In this document: positions 24,448 to 30,509 of the stretch, in pieces
How the letters are laid out: every line of letters starts with the position of its first letter
How positions within the stretch are numbered: position 1 is the stretch's first letter
Source of the DNA: a virus
Strand: one strand, 5' to 3'
Length of the DNA stretch: 37,324 nucleotides
IMG/VR virus record: IMGVR_UViG_3300020281_000060
Location: 1 to 37,324 of that record
Notes under the pieces: generated by a model
Told to the model about the DNA's origin: nothing
Database searches by the model: none
Seen by the model: the letters and a program-made list of their open reading frames with translations, nothing else
Position numbers and translations under genes: made by a program

Positions 24448-24471
24448 TGTGGTTGCTTATACTTAATTATA
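24448..24471 (-). promoter_or_regulatory. Promoter and CAACCACA leader E
   Basis: TATAAT (24466-24471) is ten nt before CAACCACA (24448-24455). TTTTGCCCT directly precedes the -10 box and recurs upstream of promoter D. Confidence 0.7.
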
Positions 24472-24501
24472 AGGGCAAAAGTGGCAATTTAGAGCATATA
24501 T

Positions 24502-24525
24502 TGTGCAACTGTTTGTACTGTCACA
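24502..24525 (-). terminator. Hairpin immediately after the 88-aa gene stop
   Basis: TGTG-A-CAG pairs with TTGCACA, giving seven pairs with one bulged A. It begins at the base after the TAG stop. It separates operon F from promoter E. Confidence 0.45.
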
Positions 24526-24792
24526 CTACTCTACACCTATTTCATCTAGTGCTGACATGATACGATTAGTTCTATCGATTAATGCCTGCCTGCACTCTAT
24601 CAAGTCCTGATCTGATAGTTCCCTGAGTGAACAATTTAGTTCCTCTGCTTCATTCCATGCTTCTTCTATAAGGATAGGGTTGCTTCCATCACTATATGAT
24701 TGAATTCTCTCGATTACTTCGAGATCATCAAAATCTCTGTTTATAGCATTGTCTCCGAATGCTATTTCATAAATCTCTTCCTTGAAATCCAT
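24526..24792 (-). CDS. Acidic hypothetical protein (88 aa)
   Basis: Helical protein (DFDDLEVIERIQSYSDGSNP, then LDEIGVE at the end). No known family. The start overlaps the stop of the 67-aa gene (TAATG). Last gene of operon F; the stop touches a hairpin. Confidence 0.7.
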   Translation of the reverse strand: MDFKEEIYEIAFGDNAINRDFDDLEVIERIQSYSDGSNPILIEEAWNEAEELNCSLRELSDQDLIECRQALIDRTNRIMSALDEIGVE

Positions 24793-24995
24793 TATTTAAA
24801 CTCCTCGTAGTTTTTGGTTAATGCTGTTGGTAGTGATACTTTATCACCTAATTGTATTCTTAAAGAATAATATGCTGATACTATGTCTCTGTGTACATAC
24901 CTATCAAGATCGGGATAACCTTCAAATTCATCCGCTATCCACTCGATTGACTCTATAATCTCTCGTACCTGATTAATTGGTAATTCTATCTTCAT
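24792..24995 (-). CDS. Hypothetical protein (67 aa)
   Basis: It starts MKIELPINQVREIIESIEWI. The ATG at 24995 is chosen because it overlaps the stop of the 54-aa gene (ATGA) and gives a natural start; the ATG at 25016 would add seven residues inside the upstream gene. A helical region SIEWIADEFEGYPDLDRYVH follows. Function unknown. Confidence 0.65.
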   Translation of the reverse strand: MKIELPINQVREIIESIEWIADEFEGYPDLDRYVHRDIVSAYYSLRIQLGDKVSLPTALTKNYEEFK

Positions 24996-25156
24996 GACAC
25001 ATACTCCGCTTGACATACTGCATCAAATAGATTGTCGAATGTCTGCATGTCCATGTCACCATTAGAATTAGCAACGATCTTTTCGCCATGCTCTGCGATC
25101 ATTAACCATAATAGGTTATACTGACCTGATGTTACTCGAATGTTTAAGTCTTTCAT
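24992..25156 (-). CDS. Hypothetical protein (54 aa), first gene of operon F
   Basis: It starts MKDLNIRVTSGQYNLLWLMI and continues AEHGEKIVANSNGDMDMQTF. No known family. The ATG overlaps the last base of CAACCACA, so the mRNA leader must be about as short as the motif plus a few bases. No Shine-Dalgarno sequence is seen. Confidence 0.65.
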   Translation of the reverse strand: MKDLNIRVTSGQYNLLWLMIAEHGEKIVANSNGDMDMQTFDNLFDAVCQAEYVS

Positions 25157-25177
25157 GTGGTTGAATTAACTATCTTA
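25156..25177 (-). promoter_or_regulatory. Promoter and CAACCACA leader F, overlapping the start codon
   Basis: CAACCACA (25156-25163) shares its last A with the ATG. A weak -10 (TAAGAT, 25172-25177, with TAATAT just upstream) is eight nt away. The leader must act without a separate ribosome-binding site here. Confidence 0.55.
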
Positions 25178-25215
25178 ATATTAATGGATAAGTTTAAAGA
25201 ATGGAAGTCAAAATA

Positions 25216-25233
25216 GACACCTATGATGCTGTC
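25216..25233 (-). terminator. Short stem around the stop codon of the 69-aa gene
   Basis: GACA and TGTC pair around a 10-nt loop that contains the TAG stop. Only four pairs are certain, so support comes mainly from its likeness to the other operon ends. Confidence 0.3.
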
Positions 25234-25430
25234 ACATAGTAACCATCATGTAATTCTGAGTGAACTACATTATACTCTTCACATGATGCTTCGATCTCAT
25301 AGTTGTAGATACCTTCATTCTGTTGTATCTCCTCTTCTATAAGTTCCATTGCTTCTTGTGGTGACTCTGCTTCAACTTCAACTGAGTATTCTATTTGCTT
25401 CGATACTAATACTCTATAAATCTGTTCCAT
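25221..25430 (-). CDS. Small protein, DpnD/PcfM-like (69 aa)
   Basis: YRVLVSKQIEYSVEVEAESP followed by QEAMELIEEEIQ has the pattern of the DpnD-PcfM family (a beta hairpin, then VEA-S-EEA and a helix). Those proteins are found on plasmids and phages and are of unclear function. Last gene of operon G. The family call is tentative. Confidence 0.6.
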   Translation of the reverse strand: MEQIYRVLVSKQIEYSVEVEAESPQEAMELIEEEIQQNEGIYNYEIEASCEEYNVVHSELHDGYYVTAS

Positions 25431-25432
25431 GA

Positions 25433-25696
25433 TTAAATCCTCTGTAAGTTGTAGTTCATGATCTCTTCATTATCATAATCAGAATCTCCTGATCTATACT
25501 TCTCTGGGTCTTTTAGAATCTCATCCCATGCAATTTCCATCAAGTCTCTATTCTCCCACGTTGAGAGATCGGACTCTTCTTCATCAAAATCATTCTCTTT
25601 ACAATACTGTTCCCAAAACTCATCAAATGAAATTTCAAAATTCTGGTAGTAGTCAGTTCTTGTTGTAAACTGCATAACATACTGTTGTTCAATCAT
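25433..25696 (-). CDS. Very acidic hypothetical protein (87 aa)
   Basis: Nearly a third of the residues are Asp or Glu (EQYCKENDFDEEESDLSTWE, then DPEKYRSGDSDYDNEEIM). No known family. Such charge suggests DNA mimicry or binding to a basic host protein; this is only inference. It overlaps the upstream gene by eight bases and lies two bases before the DpnD-like gene. Confidence 0.65.
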   Translation of the reverse strand: MIEQQYVMQFTTRTDYYQNFEISFDEFWEQYCKENDFDEEESDLSTWENRDLMEIAWDEILKDPEKYRSGDSDYDNEEIMNYNLQRI

Positions 25697-25904
25697 TTGT
25701 GTAATCCTCTATAATTTGGTTGAATGAATCTTCCCAATAGTTTTTCGCTTCATCTAGAAATTCTGCTTCGGGTAGTTCGCTTACATAATCCCACATGCTA
25801 TCGGTAACATATTGGACTAAGGTTTTAATGTCCATGTTGTCAACTATACTGGTAACATATAAGTCTTTAATGTTATCAAGTTGACTAGGTGATAATTCCT
25901 TCAT
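25689..25904 (-). CDS. Acidic helical protein (71 aa), paralog of the gene at 30055
   Basis: YVTSIVDNMDIKTLVQYVTD with SELPEAEFLDEA aligns with YINTLVDSMSMEDLQQYVAN and DTDLLNEF in the 72-aa gene at 30055. Both have V-D-x-M, L-x-QYV and a D/E-x-L-x-E motif at the same distances. Function unknown. It overlaps the membrane-protein gene upstream by an ATGA. Confidence 0.65.
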   Translation of the reverse strand: MKELSPSQLDNIKDLYVTSIVDNMDIKTLVQYVTDSMWDYVSELPEAEFLDEAKNYWEDSFNQIIEDYTND

Positions 25905-26056
25905 TTCTGGTTATCCTCATTGAATGGTGACTTGGCATATTTGACGTTTACAATGTAAACTGTTGCTAGTGCAACTGCTATACCCAAGAAACCCAACCAT
26001 AGGATAGGACTACGAGGAAAATCGTAGGTAGGAATAAGTGTGTTGACTTCATACAT
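25901..26056 (-). CDS. Single-pass membrane microprotein (51 aa)
   Basis: It starts MYEVNTLIPTYDFPRSP and has one clear membrane span (ILWLGFLGIAVALATVYIV), followed by a short polar end. A strong AAGGAG lies six bases before the ATG. With a periplasmic or cytoplasmic N-terminus of 17 residues, it probably sits in the host inner membrane. Second gene of operon G. Confidence 0.7.
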   Translation of the reverse strand: MYEVNTLIPTYDFPRSPILWLGFLGIAVALATVYIVNVKYAKSPFNEDNQK

Positions 26057-26066
26057 AATGGTCTCC

Positions 26067-26384
26067 TTAACAATAAAATGATGTTGGTCTTTTTTTGATC
26101 TTTGATTGATCTTTACGATATAATCCTAGTACCTCAAAATCTCTATCGAGACCAAAGGCGGACTCTTTTGCAACTGGTACACGTTGACGTTTTAATTCAA
26201 GTGATTCTTTTGTTAGTTCCTTGGTCTGTATATCCCTCTGAACCTTCTTGAATGCTCCTACAACTGCATCTTTACCATATCGCTCAAATGTCCATGTGTT
26301 ACCACTATTGGGTGTGTCTAGATCGCAATATGCCATGCCTAGTAGGTGAGCAATTAATCCTAATTCTCTGTTAGTAAATTCCAT
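26067..26384 (-). CDS. Hypothetical protein (105 aa), first gene of operon G
   Basis: The N-terminal part is helical (NRELGLIAHLLGMAYCDLDT) and the C-terminal part basic (ESLELKRQRVPVAKES and KDQSKIKKRP). The ATG directly follows CAACCACA with no gap. No known family. Confidence 0.7.
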   Translation of the reverse strand: MEFTNRELGLIAHLLGMAYCDLDTPNSGNTWTFERYGKDAVVGAFKKVQRDIQTKELTKESLELKRQRVPVAKESAFGLDRDFEVLGLYRKDQSKIKKRPTSFYC

Positions 26385-26392
26385 TGTGGTTG
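26385..26392 (-). promoter_or_regulatory. CAACCACA leader G, directly before the ATG
   Basis: The motif ends one base before the ATG at 26384. Only weak -10 candidates (CATTCT, TTTAAT) precede it, so expression may partly depend on read-through of the RNA element upstream. Confidence 0.55.
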
Positions 26393-26394
26393 AA

Positions 26395-26614
26395 TTAAAA
26401 AGAATGTGAAAGGCGGTCAGGCGGTGGCGAGTTGCGTTACTGACCTTTAATAATAATATGCTTGGATGATCTTCTAACGAACTGACTTGTCATTCATTAG
26501 TGGGGACTCTCACCTCCTCGGTTTTACACCTAATTAACCTAAAAGTATCGAGTACTTTATAGTGTGTGGGGTTTGTCAGATTTTGAAGTTAGTGTGAGTA
26601 ACTCCCTAACCTGA
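26395..26614 (-). ncRNA. Candidate structured non-coding RNA
   Basis: There is no credible gene between 26393 and 26659. The minus strand behind a TATAAT box (26622-26627) can form four good hairpins in order: GGAGUUA/UAACUUC (26585-26605), AAAGUA/UACUUU (26542-26558), CUAAUGAA-UGA/UCA-UUCGUUAG (26474-26500, 11 pairs with one bulge and one G-U) and GGUCAG/CUGACC (26415-26445), the last followed by a U-rich stretch like a terminator. Between hairpins two and three is a purine-rich GAGGAGGUGAGAG. An eight-codon frame (MNDKSVR) begins inside the third hairpin. It could be a regulatory RNA, a leader of operon G or an unrecognised ribo-element; I could not match it to a known class. Confidence 0.5.
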
Positions 26615-26630
26615 TATATCCATTATAGTC
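26612..26630 (-). promoter_or_regulatory. Promoter -10 region of the candidate RNA, identical to that of operon H
   Basis: Nineteen bases including TATAAT (26622-26627) are identical to 27679-27697, the -10 region of operon H. A TTGTAT lies 16 nt upstream of the -10 box. Here no CAACCACA follows, consistent with a non-coding transcript. Confidence 0.6.
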
Positions 26631-26659
26631 GAGTGGATGTCAAATACAATGGATAGTGT

Positions 26660-26677
26660 GACAATATTTTAATTGTC
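26660..26677 (-). terminator. Hairpin with the stop codon in its loop
   Basis: GACAAT and ATTGTC pair perfectly around a six-base loop holding the TAA stop of the 79-aa gene at 26669. It separates operon H from the candidate RNA promoter. Confidence 0.5.
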
Positions 26678-26908
26678 CTCATCTAGTTGAATATTGAACT
26701 CTTTTGAGATAGTGTCAAACAGTTCAGCATCCCATCCATCCATTTCTTCAAATACTGCTTGCTGTCCAGTATCTTGTCGGATGTTCTCAAAATCAATATG
26801 TGCCTGCTCTGAAATCAGTTCTCTCATTTGATCTGGTGATAGACTCCATACATAGTCTGCTACAAATTTTCTTACAACTTTATCGTATTCATTCATTGAT
26901 AGTTTCAT
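26669..26908 (-). CDS. Acidic hypothetical protein (79 aa)
   Basis: Helical acidic protein (YDKVVRKFVADYVWSLSPDQ, then MRELISEQAHIDFENIRQ). Its N-terminal half is loosely like the QYV paralogs at 25689 and 30055. Clear AAGGAGG site before the ATG, which directly follows the upstream stop. Last gene of operon H. Confidence 0.7.
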   Translation of the reverse strand: MKLSMNEYDKVVRKFVADYVWSLSPDQMRELISEQAHIDFENIRQDTGQQAVFEEMDGWDAELFDTISKEFNIQLDEDN

Positions 26909-27073
26909 TTAATAGTCCTCCTTTAAAAAACCGTACTTGTTATAAATTGCTGAATATTCCCTACCTAGTTTAACCGCATGTAGGTACTGCTCGAATGTTG
27001 GTATGGTGCGGTCATCATCATCACACCTCTTTAACCACTCTTCTTTATACTCTGAAAATGATACTGACATCAT
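26909..27073 (-). CDS. Hypothetical protein (54 aa)
   Basis: It starts MMSVSFSEYKEEWLKRCDDD and includes TFEQYLHAVKLGREYSAIYN. Helical, with no known family. Two consecutive ATGs are possible starts. It follows the nuclease-like gene by two bases and ends right at the next ATG. Confidence 0.65.
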   Translation of the reverse strand: MMSVSFSEYKEEWLKRCDDDDRTIPTFEQYLHAVKLGREYSAIYNKYGFLKEDY

Positions 27074-27075
27074 GA

Positions 27076-27666
27076 TTAAACCTCGAATACAAATGAATCT
27101 ACAAAACTAGGTGTGATTGTATTATAATCTTCGCTAGTCAATCCTGATCTTACATCATCAATAGTATAGAATAGATCAATAGATTGTACTTTGTTACCGT
27201 ACTGTCTCTTCAATACTGGTTTGATATTGGTTCTATCCTTCGCTGACTTGACGTCATCAAAACCTACAACTTCGCCTTTCTTGTTGAATCTAGGTGCTGT
27301 TCTAGGTAGTAATGAAACAAACAATATCTTTTCGATTGTCTCATTTACAACTGGTGCATAGAATAGTCTTGCTGCTTCACCGATTGTAGTGTTAGCATAG
27401 TTTTTGATATTCTTGTTAACGTTGCTGTTGATTGCCTTAGCAAGAATTGCATACTTGATATAACCGTTGTCATCAAGTCCTACAATATCAATATCAAATG
27501 TACCACCAAATGCGTCTTTTTGTAGTTTATACTCTTGTCTCCAATGTAGTGATGCTAGTTCTGGATAGGTTTCTAGGAACTGAGATAGCAATGCGTCATG
27601 CAACTGGTCAGTTCTCTTAGATGATCTAACATTCTGGAAACTTGTTTCTAGGAAATTGAAAATCAT
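27076..27666 (-). CDS. Conserved phage protein, possibly PD-(D/E)XK nuclease-like (196 aa)
   Basis: The core HWRQEYKLQKDAFGGTFDID followed by IVG and then YAILAKAINSNVNKNIKNYA resembles the E...D-x-D...x-x-K arrangement of the PD-(D/E)XK fold, with LAK where ExK is usual, so activity is uncertain. I recall homologs with 'KAPNSSVKQNxKNYxNT' in marine phages. The ATG at 27666 (MIFNFLETS) is chosen, seven bases after CAACCACA; the longer frame from 27732 would translate through the -10 box. First gene of operon H. Confidence 0.65.
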   Translation of the reverse strand: MIFNFLETSFQNVRSSKRTDQLHDALLSQFLETYPELASLHWRQEYKLQKDAFGGTFDIDIVGLDDNGYIKYAILAKAINSNVNKNIKNYANTTIGEAARLFYAPVVNETIEKILFVSLLPRTAPRFNKKGEVVGFDDVKSAKDRTNIKPVLKRQYGNKVQSIDLFYTIDDVRSGLTSEDYNTITPSFVDSFVFEV

Positions 27667-27672
27667 GTTATC

Positions 27673-27694
27673 TGTGGTTGATATATCCATTATA
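27673..27694 (-). promoter_or_regulatory. Promoter and CAACCACA leader H
   Basis: TATAAT (27689-27694) is eight nt before CAACCACA (27673-27680). The -10 region matches that of the candidate RNA over 19 bases. Confidence 0.7.
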
Positions 27695-27724
27695 GTCACA
27701 CGTCTATCACTTTTGTACAAACTG

Positions 27725-27748
27725 TGTGACACTTACATAGGTGTCACA
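27725..27748 (-). terminator. Perfect 8-bp hairpin with the stop codon in its loop
   Basis: TGTGACAC and GTGTCACA pair perfectly around an eight-base loop that holds the TAA stop of the oxygenase gene at 27733. Being a perfect palindrome, it could also be a protein-binding operator upstream of promoter H. Confidence 0.6.
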
Positions 27749-28302
27749 GCAAGGTTGAAACTGAGCGTTAATCTGTTATTATCAAATCTTTGAGTCTTTA
27801 CACCATGACGTACAAACGAGGGAAATAACAACAAATCGCCTTCTGTTATATCAGGTGTTAATATCTGATCTTGTTCAAATATATGTGTGTAACCTAGTAC
27901 TGTATGCTCTAAGTTTAAATTCTCAAAATAAAAGTTGGCATCTTCTCCCTTCTTATACTGTATGAATACTACACCACTAAAATTAATAAAGTCAGGGAAA
28001 TTTACATGATGATGTGGTTCTTGTGTGTGTCCACTATTATATAAGTTTAACCATGAGTTTATTAAATCTATGTTGCAATGTGTAGGGAAATATTGATACA
28101 AATAAGGTGCGAGGACTTTCCCTAGTTCATCAGGATTTACTACATCTTGCTCTTCAAAGTAAGTTGTATAAACACTACAATTCCATTTACCCTGAGCATC
28201 TTTGAGTAAATGTTTAGCACTTTCTAATAGTGAACCGAATAACTCTTTATGGTTATGTATCTTGCAATGGTAGTATTGTATAGGAAATAATGTATGTTTC
28301 AT
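27733..28302 (-). CDS. Putative 2OG/Fe(II)-dependent oxygenase (HxH type)
   Basis: The 189-aa protein has SWLNLYNSGHTQEPHHHVNF, then FINFSGVVFIQY, and near the end GDLLLFPSFVRHGVKTQRF and RLTLSFNLAV. Putative ligands are H-x-H in PHHHV and H in VRHGV; the final Arg contacts 2-oxoglutarate in known relatives. It aligns well with the gene at 31454 (both start with FPxxYYH and have NCSV near residue 40-50), so the two are paralogs. Last gene of the ten-gene operon I. Confidence 0.85.
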   Translation of the reverse strand: MKHTLFPIQYYHCKIHNHKELFGSLLESAKHLLKDAQGKWNCSVYTTYFEEQDVVNPDELGKVLAPYLYQYFPTHCNIDLINSWLNLYNSGHTQEPHHHVNFPDFINFSGVVFIQYKKGEDANFYFENLNLEHTVLGYTHIFEQDQILTPDITEGDLLLFPSFVRHGVKTQRFDNNRLTLSFNLAVTPM

Positions 28303-28403
28303 TAACCGTATAAGTGCATATTATAATGTTTACGAGTAGGTTTATACTTAACCTTCTTTACTCTAACAACTTTGAGTATCCTTAGTAGTGTATCTGTTTT
28401 CAA
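28302..28403 (-). CDS. Possible basic microprotein with TTG start (33 aa)
   Basis: The frame starts at TTG overlapping the TGA stop of the 72-aa gene, with AAGGGA five bases before it, and ends at a TAATG overlap with the oxygenase gene. The product is very basic (LLRILKVVRVKKVKYKPTRK). Coupling at both ends supports a real gene; no homolog is known to me. Confidence 0.45.
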   Translation of the reverse strand: MKTDTLLRILKVVRVKKVKYKPTRKHYNMHLYG

Positions 28404-28618
28404 AATCCCTTACCGCCTGATCTCTTGGGTTTAATGTCCAATACTTCTACATTCTCTATTAATTGATGTTTATGCCAATAGTTCTCTATAACATCATTAT
28501 AATCATATGTAATGATTGAACTACCATCTTTACAATTAATCTTATACTTATGCCTATCGTATTGTCCATCACTTGTTTTAGTGAAGTAATTATTCTCTTT
28601 GGATTCTGGTGTTATCAT
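28400..28618 (-). CDS. Small conserved cyanophage-type protein (72 aa)
   Basis: It has YKINCKDGSSIITYDYNDVI with ENYWHKHQ and the end VLDIKPKRSGGKGF. I recall short cyanophage proteins with the same 'DY-x-x-V...W...VLD...GGKGF' plan; the function is unknown. It overlaps the membrane microprotein gene by an ATGA. Confidence 0.7.
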   Translation of the reverse strand: MITPESKENNYFTKTSDGQYDRHKYKINCKDGSSIITYDYNDVIENYWHKHQLIENVEVLDIKPKRSGGKGF

Positions 28619-28767
28619 TGTTCCAACTGTTTTAATTGCTGTTGTAATAGTTCATTGCGTGTTCTAATACGCTCTTGTACACCTTCTCCTTTATGTAATT
28701 TCATAGTATTCTTAATTAATCCTAGAAATACAAATGCTATTAAGATGTATAAAAAATAGGGTCTCAT
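28615..28767 (-). CDS. Membrane-anchored coiled-coil microprotein (50 aa)
   Basis: It starts MRPYFLYILIAFVFLGLIKN, a membrane anchor, and continues with a Gln-rich helix (RIRTRNELLQQQLKQLEQ). It probably sits in the host inner membrane with the helix in the cytoplasm. ATGA overlaps with both neighbours. Confidence 0.7.
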   Translation of the reverse strand: MRPYFLYILIAFVFLGLIKNTMKLHKGEGVQERIRTRNELLQQQLKQLEQ

Positions 28768-28958
28768 TGGTCAAATCCTAACTCTTCTTGTAACCTATCT
28801 AGTTCTGCTGAACATTCGCCACACCGCCAACCTTCTACCTCGTCTCCGTAGTAAGCATAACGATTAACAAATCTTCCAGAACCCATGTGGCAAGGTTTTC
28901 CACAATCTACGCAAATTTCTGATTCAAATAGATTCATAGGTTGAATTACAACTTCCAT
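28764..28958 (-). CDS. Zinc-ribbon protein (64 aa)
   Basis: Two pairs of cysteines, CVDCGKPC and CGEC, are 25-30 residues apart, as in zinc ribbons. An acidic helix (SAELDRLQEELGF) follows. Such small zinc proteins often bind nucleic acids or polymerase, but nothing specific shows this here. Coupled to the next gene by an ATGA. Confidence 0.7.
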   Translation of the reverse strand: MEVVIQPMNLFESEICVDCGKPCHMGSGRFVNRYAYYGDEVEGWRCGECSAELDRLQEELGFDQ

Positions 28959-28976
28959 AATACTCCAATAATAATG

Positions 28977-29168
28977 TTAAGTCAAATTTTGTGTTAGTTT
29001 CTGAATAGTTCCAATAACTACGTCATTGAATACGTTTTCATCATGTGGTTCTACACCCATTAACAAGAAACCATAGGAACATAAGTCCTCTATATTTGAG
29101 AGTGATTGATCTCCACCTCTCATGATGTACTTATCGAATGTTTCGATTTTGATTTGATTACTGCTCAT
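28977..29168 (-). CDS. Hypothetical protein (63 aa)
   Basis: Sequence MSSNQIKIETFDKYIMRGGD followed by SNIEDLCSYGFLLMGVEP. No known family. Overlaps the 56-aa gene by 11 bases; an 18-base gap follows before the zinc-ribbon gene. Confidence 0.6.
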   Translation of the reverse strand: MSSNQIKIETFDKYIMRGGDQSLSNIEDLCSYGFLLMGVEPHDENVFNDVVIGTIQKLTQNLT

Positions 29169-29328
29169 AGTGGTTAGTGATAATGTCTTTTAATTCTTCG
29201 AGTTGATTACGCTCTAATAAATTGAACATGAACTCTATTAAGTCATGCTTTCCTGTTTCATAATCTTGACCTACAATATCATGTAGGTCATCTAATAGAT
29301 TTAGGTCAGATTGATTGTAGTTAATCAT
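29158..29328 (-). CDS. Acidic hypothetical protein (56 aa)
   Basis: It starts MINYNQSDLNLLDDLHDIVG and ends with FMFNLLERNQLEELKDI. A short helical acidic protein, no known family. Start overlaps the upstream stop (ATGA). Confidence 0.65.
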   Translation of the reverse strand: MINYNQSDLNLLDDLHDIVGQDYETGKHDLIEFMFNLLERNQLEELKDIITNHYEQ

Positions 29329-29555
29329 GTGTCCTCTTCTGGAACTTCAATATCATCATACACACGAACTGAGAGTTGTTCATTGTCTGATGTGACAATA
29401 TTATTTCTGTCCATTGCTTTACCAACAATTTCCCAGATTTGATGTACTTCTGCGTCATCTAAGAATGAAGTCATGTTATAATAAACTTCAACTTTACCAT
29501 CATAGGTACACTCTCCATAGGGATTCTCTTCTGGGTATTCCCATAGTCTAGTCAT
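29325..29555 (-). CDS. Acidic hypothetical protein (76 aa)
   Basis: A likely beta-alpha-beta fold (DGKVEVYYNMTSFLDDAEVH, then LSVRVYDDIEVPEED). No known family. It overlaps the neighbours by 8 and 4 bases. Confidence 0.65.
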   Translation of the reverse strand: MTRLWEYPEENPYGECTYDGKVEVYYNMTSFLDDAEVHQIWEIVGKAMDRNNIVTSDNEQLSVRVYDDIEVPEEDT

Positions 29556-29715
29556 GATCTATCTCCAATGAATCAATAAATGCTACACAATACTGTGTGA
29601 ATTTCTTAACATCAACAGGTGCAACTTTGTCATCTTCTTCTCCAATATAATAAAATTGGTTGTTGATGTTTGAAATCAAAGTTTCAAGTGCAACTTCGTT
29701 TTTAGTGTAACTCAT
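29548..29715 (-). CDS. Hypothetical protein (55 aa)
   Basis: It starts MSYTKNEVALETLISNINNQ and continues FYYIGEEDDKVAPVDVKKFT. No known family. The start overlaps the stop of the 97-aa gene (ATGA). Confidence 0.65.
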   Translation of the reverse strand: MSYTKNEVALETLISNINNQFYYIGEEDDKVAPVDVKKFTQYCVAFIDSLEIDHD

Positions 29716-30005
29716 AGTGCTAACTCCTTTAAATCTTGCTCTGTAATTCCCCTCTGTGGGTTGTAATTGATTGTCATGCCCATAACATCAGTTAAGATGT
29801 CTCTTACACGCTCTCTGTCGAGACTATCTCCGTCTCCCCATGTAACATTGTCATTCATGCTCTTGAAGTAGATAGCAGTTGCTTTGAAAATGTCTAACTT
29901 TGTTAGTCCTTCTATTGGGTATAGTGAGTCATCATCACTACCATAGAATGACCACACATAGTCAACGAAATCATCAAGTTGTCTTTTATGTGTGAGTGTG
30001 TCCAT
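29712..30005 (-). CDS. Hypothetical protein (97 aa), first gene of operon I
   Basis: It starts MDTLTHKRQLDDFVDYVWSF and includes RVRDILTDVMGMTINYNPQR. The ATG at 30005 is chosen, five bases after CAACCACA; the longer frame from 30032 would run through the leader and -10 box. No known family. It leads a run of ten coupled genes that ends with a 2OG oxygenase. Confidence 0.7.
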   Translation of the reverse strand: MDTLTHKRQLDDFVDYVWSFYGSDDDSLYPIEGLTKLDIFKATAIYFKSMNDNVTWGDGDSLDRERVRDILTDVMGMTINYNPQRGITEQDLKELAL

Positions 30006-30010
30006 GTCTT

Positions 30011-30036
30011 TGTGGTTGTAATATATTATCATTATA
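30011..30036 (-). promoter_or_regulatory. Promoter and CAACCACA leader I
   Basis: TATAAT (30031-30036) is 12 nt before CAACCACA (30011-30018). It controls the longest small-gene operon, ten genes from 30005 to 27733. Confidence 0.7.
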
Positions 30037-30054
30037 AAGGTATGATTCTAGAAT

Positions 30055-30273
30055 TTAAACAAGTAGTGTGCCACTTTTTAAACTGGTTACAAACTTATTA
30101 TAAAATTGTTCATCTGTGGTATGTTCTACCTTAATTAAAAATTCATTAAGTAAATCAGTATCATTTACATGATACAACCAACTTGCCATGTCATTTGCTA
30201 CATATTGTTGCAAATCTTCCATACTCATGCTATCAACGAGAGTATTAATATATGTCTCTTTTTTAACTGTCAT
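30055..30273 (-). CDS. Acidic helical protein (72 aa), paralog of the gene at 25689
   Basis: It shares the V-D-x-M, L-x-QYV and D-x-L-x-E pattern with the 71-aa gene at 25689 (here YINTLVDSMSMEDLQQYVAN). Function unknown. Last gene of operon J; overlaps the upstream gene by ATGA. Confidence 0.65.
   Translation of the reverse strand: MTVKKETYINTLVDSMSMEDLQQYVANDMASWLYHVNDTDLLNEFLIKVEHTTDEQFYNKFVTSLKSGTLLV
30061..30076 (-). terminator. Hairpin just before the stop codon of the 72-aa gene
   Basis: AAGTGG and CTACTT pair over six positions (one G-U) around a CACA loop. The TAA stop is three bases after the stem. It separates operon J from promoter I. Confidence 0.45.
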
Positions 30274-30509
30274 GATAAAACCCTATCATAGTTTTTCATC
30301 ATATCATAATCGTTGTTAGGGTCTTTATCTGCTTTATAACAGGCATCAAATACTTTGGTATAAACCAGATTTAATAGAATCTCTCTCCTGTCTGGGTTGA
30401 CATTGCCAGTAGTATTGAGTCTGGACTCTACCATAATCTCACTCTCTCCTTCTAATAGGATATTGAGTGCTGTAATTTCCATGTCATCTAGTGTGATTGT
30501 ATGCTTCAT
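30270..30509 (-). CDS. Hypothetical protein (79 aa)
   Basis: It starts MKHTITLDDMEITALNILLE and includes NPDRREILLNLVYTKVFDAC. The ATG at 30509 is preferred to that at 30518 because it overlaps the stop of the upstream gene (ATGA). No known family. Confidence 0.65.
   Translation of the reverse strand: MKHTITLDDMEITALNILLEGESEIMVESRLNTTGNVNPDRREILLNLVYTKVFDACYKADKDPNNDYDMMKNYDRVLS

Noticed and set aside
26400-26620. Glutamine riboswitch (glnA/Downstream-peptide type) or tRNA in the gene-free stretch
   Set aside because: I looked for the conserved cores of the cyanobacterial and marine-phage glutamine motifs and for a cloverleaf and found neither. Left as an unclassified candidate RNA.
27667-27732. 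Extended N-terminus for the nuclease-like gene
   Set aside because: It would translate the TATAAT box and the leader. The downstream ATG follows the same leader rule as nine other operons.
28320-28325. TATAAT upstream of the oxygenase at 27733
   Set aside because: It sits inside a frame coupled to both neighbours and no leader follows. More likely chance AT-rich sequence.
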